Assembly (NCBI GenBank): GCA_037974965.1
Contig: JBBPFI010000007.1
Span: 1,488,001 to 1,552,000, forward strand
DNA from: Dacryopinax spathularia
Taxonomy: Eukaryota > Basidiomycota > Dacrymycetes > Dacrymycetales > Dacrymycetaceae
Length of the DNA: 64,000 nucleotides
Direction: 5' to 3'
The number at the start of each line of letters is the position of its first letter. Positions within the stretch are counted from its first letter, which is position 1. The notes beneath the pieces are model-generated. The model saw only the letters and a list, made by a program, of their open reading frames with translations. It did no database searches and had not been told where the DNA came from. A program made the translations under genes and the position numbers. This document shows, piece after piece, positions 47,213-58,110 of the stretch.

Positions 47213-49595
47213 TCATTCTTGGACATCTTCGATGTTGTCGTCTTCCAGCCAGCTGGGAGCTACTTCTGCTCCGACTGGGACATCCTCCCGGTCTTGTGCG
47301 GCGGTGGCAACATTTGGATGGATTGACATCAAGTCGTCGGAGAGGAAATCGCCATTCTGGAGGTCTTCGGTAGTATCCCACTCTCGTGGCGCATATGCTG
47401 CATTCCATGGCATAGACGTCAGGTTACCCAATGGAGAAGGCGTAGGACCGCCGGCCTTGGACAATACCCATCCCTGCTCCAGGAGTTCAACATTATCAGG
47501 GCTTTGAGCGACTTCAAGACTCTCGCGGCGCCAATCTTGAAGCCTCTGTTGACCGTCGCTAAGGTCGCGATTATATGTCCACATGTCTGACTTCATCAGC
47601 TTCTGATTGTTGCGAGGGACTGGCGAGGGTAACGCCATCAGGATACCGCGAACGAGAGCATGGAAAGATGTTTCGGGCAGTTGTATGCGTCCGTACTAGG
47701 TTGTGTAAGTGCCGGGTAAACAGGGCTGATGTCATTGCTCACTGTGTCATCTGTGCTGAACCAGTCACTGTAGCTGATGGACTCCGCCAGTGAATCCAGG
47801 TTTTCGAGATCAGTGCAGAAAAGGGGATAATTGGCGTGACAATATGACAAGAGTAGAATGAGGTCCACAGGCGACTGGTTAAACAACTCCTGCCACCATA
47901 ATCAGACGCGCCGTGTATATGTCATGCATGTTGAATACGCATACATTGACGTCCACCTTGGAAGGACGGCGCTCGAAAGCCGCGAGATGGGGAGGAAGCT
48001 CCGTGCGCTCGTCGCGGACCAGATTTGACCTTGGGTCCGACGGGTCATCGCCGTCTCCTGCAGGTCACTCGATGTCAGAACTCACGAAGCATCGGTGGAG
48101 GGGCGCTACGTACGTTTGTTGTACATGAGCCGGCCAATCATGTGGAACAGCTTAATGGCCTGGTCCTGCCGCGTGAGACCGGCCATTCTGACGCCAATGA
48201 GTATACTGGATCATCATCGGCTCAATATGGACTTACACCGTTCTGACCTCCTCTGTCATCTTTGTTCGACCTTGGGGGAGATTACGGAGGCACATAACCT
48301 GGAGGGCATGGACCGCATTGCGCATATCACCTAGTGAGCCTTCGATCGCCACGTCTACCGGCAGTTGGTAGGTACGATAGTCCTTGTGGGGCGCGGCCTG
48401 ACTCAAGATGCGCAAGAGAGCGGGACGCATCAAGGTCGGTGCGATGGGGTTGAACCTTGGAAAGCTCAGTACAAAATGTAAGAGAATAGAGTGGAACGTA
48501 CTCGATAATGGTCACGCCCGGGCTGTCTAGCAGCTTCCGCCCGAGCATCTGTCTGATGTCCGGGGCTTGAGACCTATCCGCAGCCTCCATTTCCATCCCT
48601 CTCCATCCATCGTCACTCACGATCAAGATTGCCGGCGGCGCCATGGTATCCAGCACAAGCGTTTGTAGCGCGCTCTGGAACGCTTCAAGGACAGCGGAAT
48701 GCGCTACATTTGGCAAATCTTCCAGCAGAATAGCACGATGGCGGATGATGCCTGGGGTGGATCCACGTTCGCGGGCTACTTGGGACAAGGTGTGCTCGGT
48801 CCGTGTGAGGAAGGCTTTGAACTTGCGCGAAATGGATTCTGTGAAAACGGTGCGAAAGTCTGAGCTGAAGGATAGAGCCAGGATTACAGCCTACACACCT
48901 TGATCGTCAATATTACCGTCGGTGTGCCACTCAAGCAGTTGCATATTCATGTCCCTGGCGAGCATGCGGACCGTAGCAGTCTTCCCGGCTCCAGCAGGAC
49001 CAGTTAGGACGAGGAGTTTCTGAAAGATAACACTTTAAGCGCATGGGTGAGTATTGGTGAGCTGACACTCACCCCGGGCTGGCAGCGACTTCTCTCGGAA
49101 CGCTCAACCGCCGTCCGCAGCCAGCGAGCCACGTCTTCTACCTTGCGCTTGTGCACGGCCAAGTCCTCCTTGCGTGAGCGCCGCAAGAGTCAACCCTCAC
49201 CCTAATCGCCTTGGTAGATTGCTTACTGTTCTGCGTGGCCCAAACCGATCAATCCATTGCATCCCGTCTAGTCAGCGCGAAGCGTCAAATTCCAGACATC
49301 GAGTGCATGACCGCACGGAGTACGAACCATCTGCAAGCTGTGGTGTGGTAGCCGAGCCTGCGGAGGATGTCGGTATTATCGCATGCGCGTTTCTCCCGCT
49401 TGCAGCGCGCTGAGTGTCCGGTATAGAGAACCGGCGCTATTGACCAAGCTCGTCGACGTCCATCCAGAGCAGATTGAGGCGCATATATGCGTACCATGGA
49501 GAGGGGACGAAGAGATCTTGCCGATTGAGTTGTTGGCGGTCCATTTCCGAGCTGCACATGTCTAGCTTTGCCGGCTTGTCCTCCCCCTTTCCCAT
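47213..49595 (-). CDS. rad17: RAD17 checkpoint clamp loader
   Basis: RAD17 replaces RFC1 in the clamp loader that puts the 9-1-1 ring on RPA-coated junctions. The proposed start (49595) gives MGKGEDKPAKLDM, then NLLWMD. After introns comes DLAVHKRKVEDVARWLRTAV, then the Walker A exon KLLVLTGPAGAGKTATVRML with MQLLEWHTDGNIDDQ. AILLEDLPNVAHSAVLEAFQ holds the RAD17-type Walker B (LEDLPN), followed by PPAILIVSDDG and RKLLDSPGVTIIE. Then LMRPALLRILSQAA, GSLGDMRNAVHALQV, and the family-specific TRQDQAIKLFHMIGRLMYNK. The lid and collar part has VDLILLLSYCHANYPLFCTD and LDSLAESISYSDWFSTDD. An acidic tail (WLEDDNIEDVQE) ends at 47213. N-terminal exon borders are uncertain. Confidence 0.9.
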
Positions 49596-49847
49596 GAGAG
49601 GGGCCACTCGATGCTCGGGAAGGCATACTAAGAAGTACCGTGTTCGACTATGTGGGTACTTGGACGAGCAGCAGTGAAAACAGAGACTTGCCAGTTGCTG
49701 GGTTGAGTGCAAGAGATGTGTGGCGACGAACGCGTCGCGCGAGTCTCCGAAAGGAGGGGCAGACCGGCCCGCGGTCACGTGTGCCTGATAATCTGGAAAC
49801 GATGTGGTCCACGCTTAGGTGGTTCCTAGTTCGGAGTATAGTGTATA

Positions 49848-51090
49848 GACGGAGGACAGTGTTGAGGGAGGGAGGTGTTGAGGGAGGTCGATGTTGAGGG
49901 AGGTCGATCCAGAGGGAGGGCAGTCTTAGGGGAAGGCCGTATTGATTGGGAGCAGTCTTATAAGAGGGCGGCGTTAGGGGAGGGCGGCGTTGAGGGGGGA
50001 CGAATTTGAGGGAGGACGATCTTAAGCAGGGTCGAGTTTGAGGGAGGACGTTATTGAGGGAGGACGATCTTGAGGGAGGGCTGTCTTGAAGGAGGGCACA
50101 CCGTTGAGGGAGCATGGTCTTGAGGGAGGACGGTGTTAACGGAGGTCCATCTTGAGGGAGGGCAGTCTTGGGGGAGGGCAGCGGCGTTGAGGGGGGACGA
50201 GTTTGAGGGAGGACGATCTTAAGCAGGGTCGAGTTTGAGGGAGGACATTATTGAGGGAGGACGATCTTGAGGGAGGGCTGTCTTGAAGGAGGGCACACCG
50301 TTGAGGGAGGATGGTCTTGAGGGAGGACGGTGTTAACGGAGGTCCATCTTGAGGGAGGGCAGTCTTGGGGGAGGGCAGCGTTGAGGGAGGATGGTCTTGA
50401 GGGAGGACGGTGTTAAGGGAGGTCCATCTTGAGGGAGGGCAGTCTTGGGGGAGGGCGGCGTTGAGGGAGGACAATATTGACGACGGGCGGTCTTGGAGGA
50501 CGGTCTTGAGGGAGGATGGTCTTGAGGGAGGGCACACCATTGAGGGAGGATGGTCTTGAGGGAGGACGGTGTTAAGGGAGGTCGATCTTGAGGTTGAGGG
50601 AGGGCGGTCTTAAGGGAGGGCAGCGTTGAGGGAGGGCAGTCTTGGGGGAGGGCGGCGTTGAGGGAGGACGATAGTGACGGCGGGCGATCTTGGAGGGCGG
50701 TCTTGAGGGAGGTCGGTCTTGAGGGAGGGCACACCATTGAGGGAGGATGGTCTTGAGGGAGGACGGTGTTAAGGGAGGTCGATCTTGAGGTTGAGGGAGG
50801 GCAGTCTTAAGGGAGGGCAGCGTTGAGGGAGGGCAGACTTAGGGGAGGGCAGCGTTGAGGGAGGACAATAGTGACGGCGGGCGATCTTGGAGGGCGGTCT
50901 TGAGGGAGGTCGGTCTTGAGGGAGGGCACACCAGTGAGGGAGGATGGTGTTAAGGGAGGGCAGGTTGAGGGAGGCCGTGTTGATGGAGGGCAGTCTTAGG
51001 GAGGTCGAACTTGAGGGATGACGCTGTCGACGGCGAACGGCGCTGAGGGAGCTCGATCTTGAAGGAGGGCCTTGTAGAGGGAGGGGGAGT
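49848..51090. repeat. 16-bp G-rich satellite, block 2, with higher-order repeats
   Basis: The same unit as block 1 (GAGGGAGGRCGGTCTT) fills about 1.24 kb, some 250 bp upstream of the predicted rad17 start. Inside it a longer period of about 196-198 bp shows: GGACGATCTTAAGCAGGGTCG occurs near 50015 and again near 50213, and GGAGGTCGATCTTGAGGTTG near 50577 and 50773. The right end decays into irregular copies (50940-51090). Long minus-strand Pro/Leu/Ser frames are products of the repeat. Confidence 0.95.
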
Positions 51091-51347
51091 TTGAGGAAGT
51101 AGATGGTGAGGCGACGCCATGCACTCTTTTTTGCCAGGCGGAAGGGAGCAGGTTCGCGGAATTAAGGAAGGATATGTGTGATGATTCCAGATAGGTTACC
51201 TAGCATCCTCCCAGGAATTACAAAACTATTCCAACAGGAAGAGTAATACAAGATCTATGGCTGGTGGCCGTGATTGACAGAGGATGCCACGCCCGTGCAA
51301 GGATTGAGAACAGGGTGGATAAACGAAGCGATGTGGAAAGAGCGAGA

Positions 51348-54097
51348 TCATGGATCTCCCTGACGAGACCGACGAGCGCCGGGACGACGAGCACGCGAGC
51401 GAGGACCATATTGGGGAAAGTGTTTCTTGATTGCGTTTTCCACCTTCTCAATCGGCCACCGTTTCGCGTACAACGCGAAGTCTTCTTCCGTTGTTACAAG
51501 ACCCGCCTGAACCGGAGCGACAATCTCCTCCCTAACCGAGTCGGAGGCGAAAAGGAAGCCGACAATTCCGAGCACTTGAACGGCGTCGTATTTCTCCTTA
51601 TCCTCCCCTACCGGGTGGGCATTAGCGAGGATAGCCTTGTCTCGGAAGAAAAGACGGCGTTTCTCCTGCCAGAGCAATTCCCAGCGATTGAGCATCCCGA
51701 ATCGATTGGAGTAGGTGGACCGGCTGAATGCTTTACCACGAAGAAGTTCATTGAACCATGCGCAAACGTGTTCCGGTGTCAATTCTTTCGACCAGCCACC
51801 GGCAGTATCTACCGCCCGATGCCTCGTCTTCGAGTTGGACAAGACCATATCGAGGGCCTCAAAAACCTCGGCATACGCTTGCGTGTGAAGCTTCATTCGC
51901 AATAGTCCCCGAACCTGGGAAGGTCGAGGAGAGCGTTCATCAATGCGGGGGGTTATATCGGGGCAAATCGACTCCAGATACGCCCGGACGAGCGGAAAGT
52001 CTTCAGCATATTGTATGCGAGCGAATGGGTTTTCGGTTTTGGGTCTGGAAACCGGAACGATAGCAGAAGGACGCTCGGCACGCATCGGCACCACGCGATG
52101 GCGAAGTACCGGGCTGGAACGATCGGAAGATCCCATAGTGACCCCTGATCCGTGCAAGACGGTGGAAGGGTCGACTGTAATGAAATCCGCGCTAGTTTCG
52201 GAGCCCTCTTGCTCGCCATCGGCCGTAAGCTCGGGAGTAGACGCGAGGAGCTCCTCGAGGCCATCGACCTCATTGTCACTAGACCTTTCAGACCCTCGGT
52301 GGTGGGAACGAGGCACAGACGGCAAGGCCGTTGTCACATGCAGGGTTGCACCTGGCAACGGTGCTGGCGGACCTTCGACCACGTCCACTGAGCAGTCGAT
52401 GAGGTAGAAGCAGTATGCTCGCGGGAGAGTCTCAGGCATTACGGCCGGGCTGGTGGAGCGCTGAACCTGCTCCAGAAAGGTCGAGTATCGGATGTCAGAA
52501 GTGTTGATTGCGGGGATGGGGGTGTTGACCGGGTTGCCGCTGGGATACAGGAGTTCCGCCAGAGGCCCAAGGGAGACATAGGCGGAGCCAGTCTGCGTAA
52601 AGGATCGGTTGACATCGGACAGTGACGGAAGCGAGCATGCTGCTAGTTCGAACGACTGGTATTCTTCATCAAGAAACTGCTGGAACTTATGCGCACGGTG
52701 TCCAGAGTTGCCAGGGGGGGCAGGAAGGAAGAGATGAGGTACAAGCAGTCCCGCAGGCGGAGAATGTGGCAATACGGGCAACTTGACGTTCGGTCGCATT
52801 ACCACCTCCACCTGTGATCTTCCACGCCTGCATAGGAGCAGCCAGGCGGTGCATTGAGGCGAAAGGGTTGGAACGGAAACCGCGATGGTTTGAGTGGAAT
52901 CGTCATGATATTCGTTGTGCGTTCCGTCAGACTCTCTATGCGAAGAATTAGCTTCGTCATTCGAAGCTGAAGATGCACGTACACGTGGGCGAGATTGGAC
53001 CCGGTAGTGTCGCTTCCCTCTATTGCCTGGTACAACCCGTCGTTTGAAGGTGAGGACGGGACAGACCGGCTGCAGGCAGGGTCAGTGGGGCCGGGATTAC
53101 AGCGAACATCCTACACGAACCTGGGTCGGGGCTGGAAGAAAGAATTTTCGAGCTCGCGAGTAGGAATGGGTTCCGTGGATCGGCGACTGCCACCATCGTC
53201 AAGGAGAGGCAGGGACAGATCGCTCTCGTACACGTGCCTCGGCGAGAGCTCGATGGCCTGTTGGTTTGGGTCGCGGGATGTAGGGGTTGACGTTGCAGAT
53301 CGACGACTGCTGACGGGGTGAGTGGGCAGAGCATAGCTGCACGGAATGCTGATGCACGCACCTCGGGGAGAGCTGAATGAGGTGCCGGTTTGGGTTGTGA
53401 GACGTAGGGGTTGATGCCGCAGAATGATGACTGCCAGCTTTAGTTAATGAAATGAATATACAGAGGATGGTGATGCACATGCCTCGGCGAGGGCTCGGGA
53501 AGCCTCGAGTCAAGGGGTGTTAGAGTAGATGTTGCAGAAGGACGACCGCTGCCGAAGTTGATAAGATGAACGTCAGAAACGCTCCTACACGTACCTCGGC
53601 GAGAGTTGCATAGGCTGCCAATTCGGTTCGCGAGACAAAGGAGCCATTTCTGCTGGCACTGTGTTCGACAGGCGTGCAAGGGGGACGGATCGTCGAGTCA
53701 AGCGGTCTGCCACATACGTATGGCTGAGATCTGGAACAGGGCCGTTAGAGCGGAGCAGTCTGGCCATGTTGAGAACGCAGAGCCTGGATGGCGAGTACAA
53801 TGATGGACTGTAGAGTCCGTCCGCTAAACGACGCGAGAGGGCCACGACAGCCAGAAGGGTTGGCAGGGCGAGCTGTTCGTCCACGGAGGCAGAGTCACGT
53901 GTCATAGGCTGAATGTCCAGTATACTCACCTCTATTAAGTAGCTACTGAGGTTTCCGTGCATTGACTGCCCGTTCTGCCAATCGGGCTTGAAATAGCTAG
54001 ACTTGCTTCCAGGCATACCCAAAGACAGAATCTCGACTTGCGAGGAGCTTAACTGAATCGTCTGGAAGTGGAAGGCGATGCTATGCCCACGGAGCAT
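51348..54097 (-). CDS. Unknown protein with tandem mini-exon repeats
   Basis: Not recognised. A candidate start is 54097 (MLRGHSIAFHFQTIQLSSSQ), with a block SYFKPDWQNGQSMHGNLSSY and then LALPTLLAVVALSRRLADGL after an intron. From 53660 down to 53100 the gene runs through tandem mini-exons of 66, 69 and 72 nt with the same phase, encoding repeats such as SRRSATSTPTSRDPNQQAIE followed by LSPS. A leucine-rich helix (VYVHLQLRMTKLILRIESLT) follows. The large 3' exon (about 52690-51348) has FQQFLDEEYQSFELAACSLP, a disordered middle, and a helical C-terminal domain (FPLVRAYLESICPDITP, VRGLLRMKLHTQAYAEVFEA, CAWFNELLRGKAFSRS) with a basic Arg-rich end. S/T-P density suggests kinase regulation. Confidence 0.7.
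53110..53620 (-). repeat. Tandem array of about 115-125 bp units, each holding one mini-exon
   Basis: Four diverged units, each an intron plus a short exon ending CTCTCNCCGAG before a GT or GC donor (GTACGT, GCATGT, GTGCGT, GCACGT). Exon lengths of 66, 69 and 72 nt are all multiples of three and all in phase 2, so each can be skipped or duplicated without frame change. Confidence 0.8.
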
Positions 54098-54240
54098 ACG
54101 GGAGCTCAGAGGTTCACCCCAATTTATTGGACGCGAGGCATCCTTCTCCTACATGGACATCAATAAGTGACAACCGCAAACTCGACCGAATAGTAATCTC
54201 TCATGTGATATAAAACAGCGGTTGTCCTGACAGGGTTGAA

Positions 54241-55675
54241 CTAGCTAAGGGGCGAGAGCTTGGTGTTGAACCATACATTGAGGTCTTGTTTCAGAGCGTG
54301 GATGAGTTCGCGGAGCCGGGCAAGGGGCATGGATGGGTTCTGCCACGCCTCACCGAGCTCAACCACGTCCGAAAGGACGCAAAGTTCGGTATCTCTGGAG
54401 ATCCTCTCATCAGTGAGCAGGCTTCGAATGATCCGACGAGCGAACGCAGGGTGCTGGCAGAGTCGTTCATTCCATGCATGCAGTGTGCGCGGGTCGGAGA
54501 GGTGGCGATCCTCATCGCTGTCGTTTGTGGGATGGTCAGGTGCGCCAATGGAGTGAGATCCGCTGCGATGGCTCGCCGAAGATGACGACTGTATTTGTAT
54601 ATATCACCTGATCTCCATTCCAGATGGGCTGAAGCGGCAACTTACTACAGACGACGCTCTGTGAAAGGCTGCGTCCTCCCATGAAACGGCGGCCTGACGG
54701 TCCCGCGGGGTATACGTCGCCTCGGGAGCAGCCAAGAAAGTAGCTGAGTTGACACTGGCCGGGGAAGGCGGAGTAGGGGGAATATTGCAAGCGTTCTTAT
54801 TTGCCAGAAGGGAGGCATCCATGCCCTAGAAAGACTAAGTAAGACTAGTGATTGGGGCACACAGGACGCACATACATGCTCGTTTCCATGGTGTCCGTCC
54901 TCGTCATCCTCTTCCATGTCCTCATCGCTTTCGTGTTCATGATCTGCGAGAAGGGTCGGATCGATGCGGTTATCCTGTAGGCGGGCGTGAGTATCATTGA
55001 ATGGCGCATATACAAAGCGCATACAATCGCATTGGCGGTTGCTTCGTCCTCGTCCACCTCGTCTTCGTCCACCTCCCGATTTGACTTGTATTGATGGTCC
55101 TCCTCAGATAAAGAGCCGTCTTTCTCGTGGAAACCAGAGTCGCCTTTGCATGCAGTCGATTCCTTTGGCAGCACGCCAATGGCCGCAGTTGTCGACCGCA
55201 GGGAGTAAGGTTCCCGAGCGGATACATGACGGCCACGGCGGGAGGAGCTCGCACCGACCAATGAGAAAGCGCCTACTGCCTGAGAGCTGCTACGACTGCC
55301 TTCAGCCTCCAGAGCCTTGATAGTGCGCAGCTTGTAGACCGCGGGAAAGAAGACTTCCTTCTGACTGAAGTAGCCGTCCCAATCCCCTCGAGTGACCAGC
55401 TCGTATCGAGGATTGACTATGGGAATCGCTTTCTTACCGTTCTTGTGACTACCCAGACTCGTTCGGTTATGGATATCATCCACGGAGTTGCTACGAGACC
55501 CGTCGTTCTGCCGTCTGCCAGCTGCCTTCTTCTTCGCGGCAGCCTTCCTCTTCGCTTCAGTTTCGCAGTGATGTTGCAGTAGCCACTCGTCCCTGCGACC
55601 CTCTGCTACAGCCTTCTGATATGCAGCTTCGTATGCCTCCCACTCGTCATCTTTCTGCTGAATGGTCTTGGGCAT
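54241..55675 (-). CDS. Unknown acidic protein
   Basis: Not recognised. The start at 55675 gives MPKTIQQKDDEWEAYEAAYQ, a helical charged segment with a Lys/Ala-rich run (KRKAAAKKKAAGRRQN). Next comes a conserved-looking block (IVNPRYELVTRGDWDGYFSQ then KEVFFPAVYKLRTIKALEAE), then a Ser-rich linker and acidic stretches (REVDEDEVDEDEATAN, ESDEDMEEDDEDG). After introns near 54990, 54850 and 54640 the last exon shows HAWNERLCQHPAFARRIIRS, RDTELCVLSDVVELGEAWQN and LRELIHALKQDLNVWFNTKL, clearly structured, ending at 54241. Acidic patches beside helical ends suit a histone or DNA-protein adaptor, but that is guesswork. Confidence 0.65.
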
Positions 55676-55901
55676 CGTGGACAAGGCGGTTTGGATGTGT
55701 GTAGTCCAGCGAAGAAGTGAAGTCCGCGTCCGCGAGCGCTTATACGGAGTAATGAACTGTCGGAGCTTGAAGTGGAAGCAATGACATGCTTGTTTGGACA
55801 TGCACCCAGACGGCATTCCACCGTCGGGTCGGATCGGTTCCACGGAGTAGCCTGTTCTGATGGGTCCCAATCAGTCCAACAGCAGATAATCGTGTGCAAA
55901 G

Positions 55902-56341
55902 ATGATCCTTCCGACCAGTAATTGTACACACTACGTGTCTAGTTGTGCTCCGTTGCTCAAACACCGAAGGTCCCTAGCTTGTAGGATGTGCGTGGCACTC
56001 CAACGATATTCTCCCGCGCATGAGCCATCTTTGTATTATTCGATATATGCTCAAAATGCTAAGTTATCAGCCATTGAACCATGCCTACTCCCCATACCTC
56101 TGGTGAGCAAGGTAAGCTCGTATGCGTGCTCCTCAGTTCCTGCAGTGGTCCCTCTTCAGCTCACACGTCCGAGCGAGGCGGAGGTTGTGGCCGGCTTCGA
56201 CCGGTGATTCACGTCGATGTTGAGTCCAGTGACCCATACTGTGTGTTAAGTTGCCAGGGATTGGACTGCGCACGAGCACTGGTGGAGAACGACGAATGCA
56301 TCGTCATTCACATTTTATACCAACAACAGAATACTGAATAA
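55902..56341 (+). CDS. Possible short gene
   Basis: Weak support. A frame with SLYYSIYAQNAKLSAIEPCL then LPIPL can be spliced (GTGAGC...CTGCAG) to VVPLQLTRPSEAEVVAGFD. Several alternative joins are possible and no family was recognised. The rest of the 55676-56396 interval shows nothing else. Confidence 0.25.
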
Positions 56342-56396
56342 GTAGCGCGATTTTATCTCCTGACGAGCTCACTACCTTGTCGGCCGTTATGGGATC

Positions 56397-57658
56397 TCAC
56401 GCGCCCCGTATTCCATCCACCAATATGTGGCGCGCAGTTCCTCTCACTTCAGCCGAGAAGCGGTTCCAGAAAAGAAGGCGGTCCGGAGGTGAAGCACTGA
56501 GGAACTTGTCTCGGATGGAATGATAGAACTGGCGATATGGGAAAGCTGAACGATGGCAGTTACTTTCGTCGGGCGCTTCTCGATTCACAGCCGCGATTAA
56601 CTGTAGCGGACTGAGGCTAGACAACCGTGAATAACAAGGAGTCAACTCACCAGCGCCCCCACGTACAAGATACTCGATATTCTGGAGTGATCATCCGGCA
56701 GGTGCAGGCGACTGTTCACCGGGCGGAAGATGAGGGCGTAAAACTACCGAATTGTTCAGGCATGGTCAGCGAGAGAAAAGAGTGCTACATACAACCACCA
56801 CCAACTGGCTTTGTAACAGCCCTGAAAATGGAAGCTGGTCGTGCCTCCGCCAACGATGATATAGCAGCGCCGGCCAGCGCGCGGAAGGCTGTTCGAAAAC
56901 TGAATCATCGGTAGCTGTCGTAGCAAGTAGCGGTGGGGGTTGCAGCATGGGTAGAAGTGACGCTATTGCGTCGTCTCCATCATCCATGGAGGGTGCAACC
57001 AACCGTACAACCGATTGGAGGACGTGACGAACATAGCGCAAGTCGCTTGGAAGAATGCGATTGTATCCATCTTTAACCTAGCAAAAATATGTGAAAGGTT
57101 AACGTGGTGCAACGGGAGACGCGTCGAAACCCAACGTACTTGGGTATACACGATGCTGTACACAGCAGGTCCCATGAACACTGCCAGGAGAAGGAGGCGG
57201 TCGAGATCCGGCGTGTGTGCGCACAGCGCGTCAAGGTCGTGGTCGACTTCAACAGCCGCCTCGATGGCCTCCCTTTCCCACCGAGAATGGATTGGGAGGA
57301 TAGGAGGCTTGTGCACCGTTAAGAGTCTCTTGTAGCGGCGCCGAATGAATTCGTCAACATCCAAGTAGAGGCTTTCGAAACGGCGAATGCGGGCACCAAC
57401 GCTACCAAATTCTCCCAAGAAGACTCTCTCTCTACAGAGTGCAATATATGAACTGAGGAAGAGCTCATCGAGCAGCAAGCGTCGCACCTTTGGGCTCCAG
57501 TAAGAAGACCTTCCAGCTGTTGATCGTTCATATCGACCTCGGGGGCGAGGTTTGCGGCTCTTGGTTAGAGTCAGAGAGTGTATGGTCACGGCAGAGAGAA
57601 AGGGAAGGCTTCCTCTCTCCTCAACCCAAGCATTTGCTTGCCATGAAGGAGAAGCCAT
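56397..57658 (-). CDS. Unknown helical protein
   Basis: Not recognised. Candidate start 57658 (MASPSWQANAWVEERGSLPF). A basic region (SRKPRPRGRYERSTAGRSS) leads to a helical domain (VRRLLLDELFLSSYIALCRE, RIRRFESLYLDVDEFIRRRY, LDRLLLLAVFMGPAVYSIVY). An intron (GTACGT...GCTAG, about 57075-57138) joins it to KDGYNRILPSDLRYVRHVLQ then SVVRLVAPSMDD. After one or two more introns the end reads LSPLQLIAAVNREAPDESNC and FYHSIRDKFLSASPPDRLLF, stopping at 56397. The hydrophobic stretch LLLLAVFMGPAVYSIVY is too short and interrupted to be called a membrane segment with confidence. Confidence 0.6.
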
Positions 57659-58110
57659 GTTCGTGGAATTGCAGAAATGCGTCTGGGATTGTTCTCAACA
57701 TCAAGGGCATAATGACATGCCAGTGCGACGCGTCCGCCGCTGGGATGCCTCAACCCCTGCACACACCTGCGCACACCCGGATACACCGCACAACTCTGTC
57801 TCTCCAACCGTTGACACCATGGACAACCTACTTTCAACTCTAAGCACCCTGTTCCCCCGTCTCTAAACCCAGATACATCGGGCAGACAACCGCTACCACC
57901 GAGAGATACCCGCGTTCCCCCAAGGAACCCTATACACCTGTCGCTTGGACGACTCTTCTCATCTTCGCATCCGCCCCATCAACTCAGAACGTCGTGCTTC
58001 CTGGGAACATGTATTCTGCGGCAGGGAGACCGCTCGGTCTCCTGACCGCTGCCTGCTCGTTTCGTATTGCGGCCATCCAGAACCGCTCTCTACACGGTGC
58101 TGCATGCAGC
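57659..58110. other. Divergent intergenic region
   Basis: About 450 bp, C-rich near 57740-57860, between the unknown helical gene (minus) and the RPA3-like gene (plus). An open frame upstream of ATG 58111 could extend the RPA3-like protein to 57994, but without family support. Confidence 0.35.

Noticed and set aside
49648-50737. Long minus-strand frames rich in Pro, Leu and Ser across the satellite
   Set aside because: They arise because the 16-bp unit has no stop in several frames; composition is purely that of the repeat, with no splice structure or domain.
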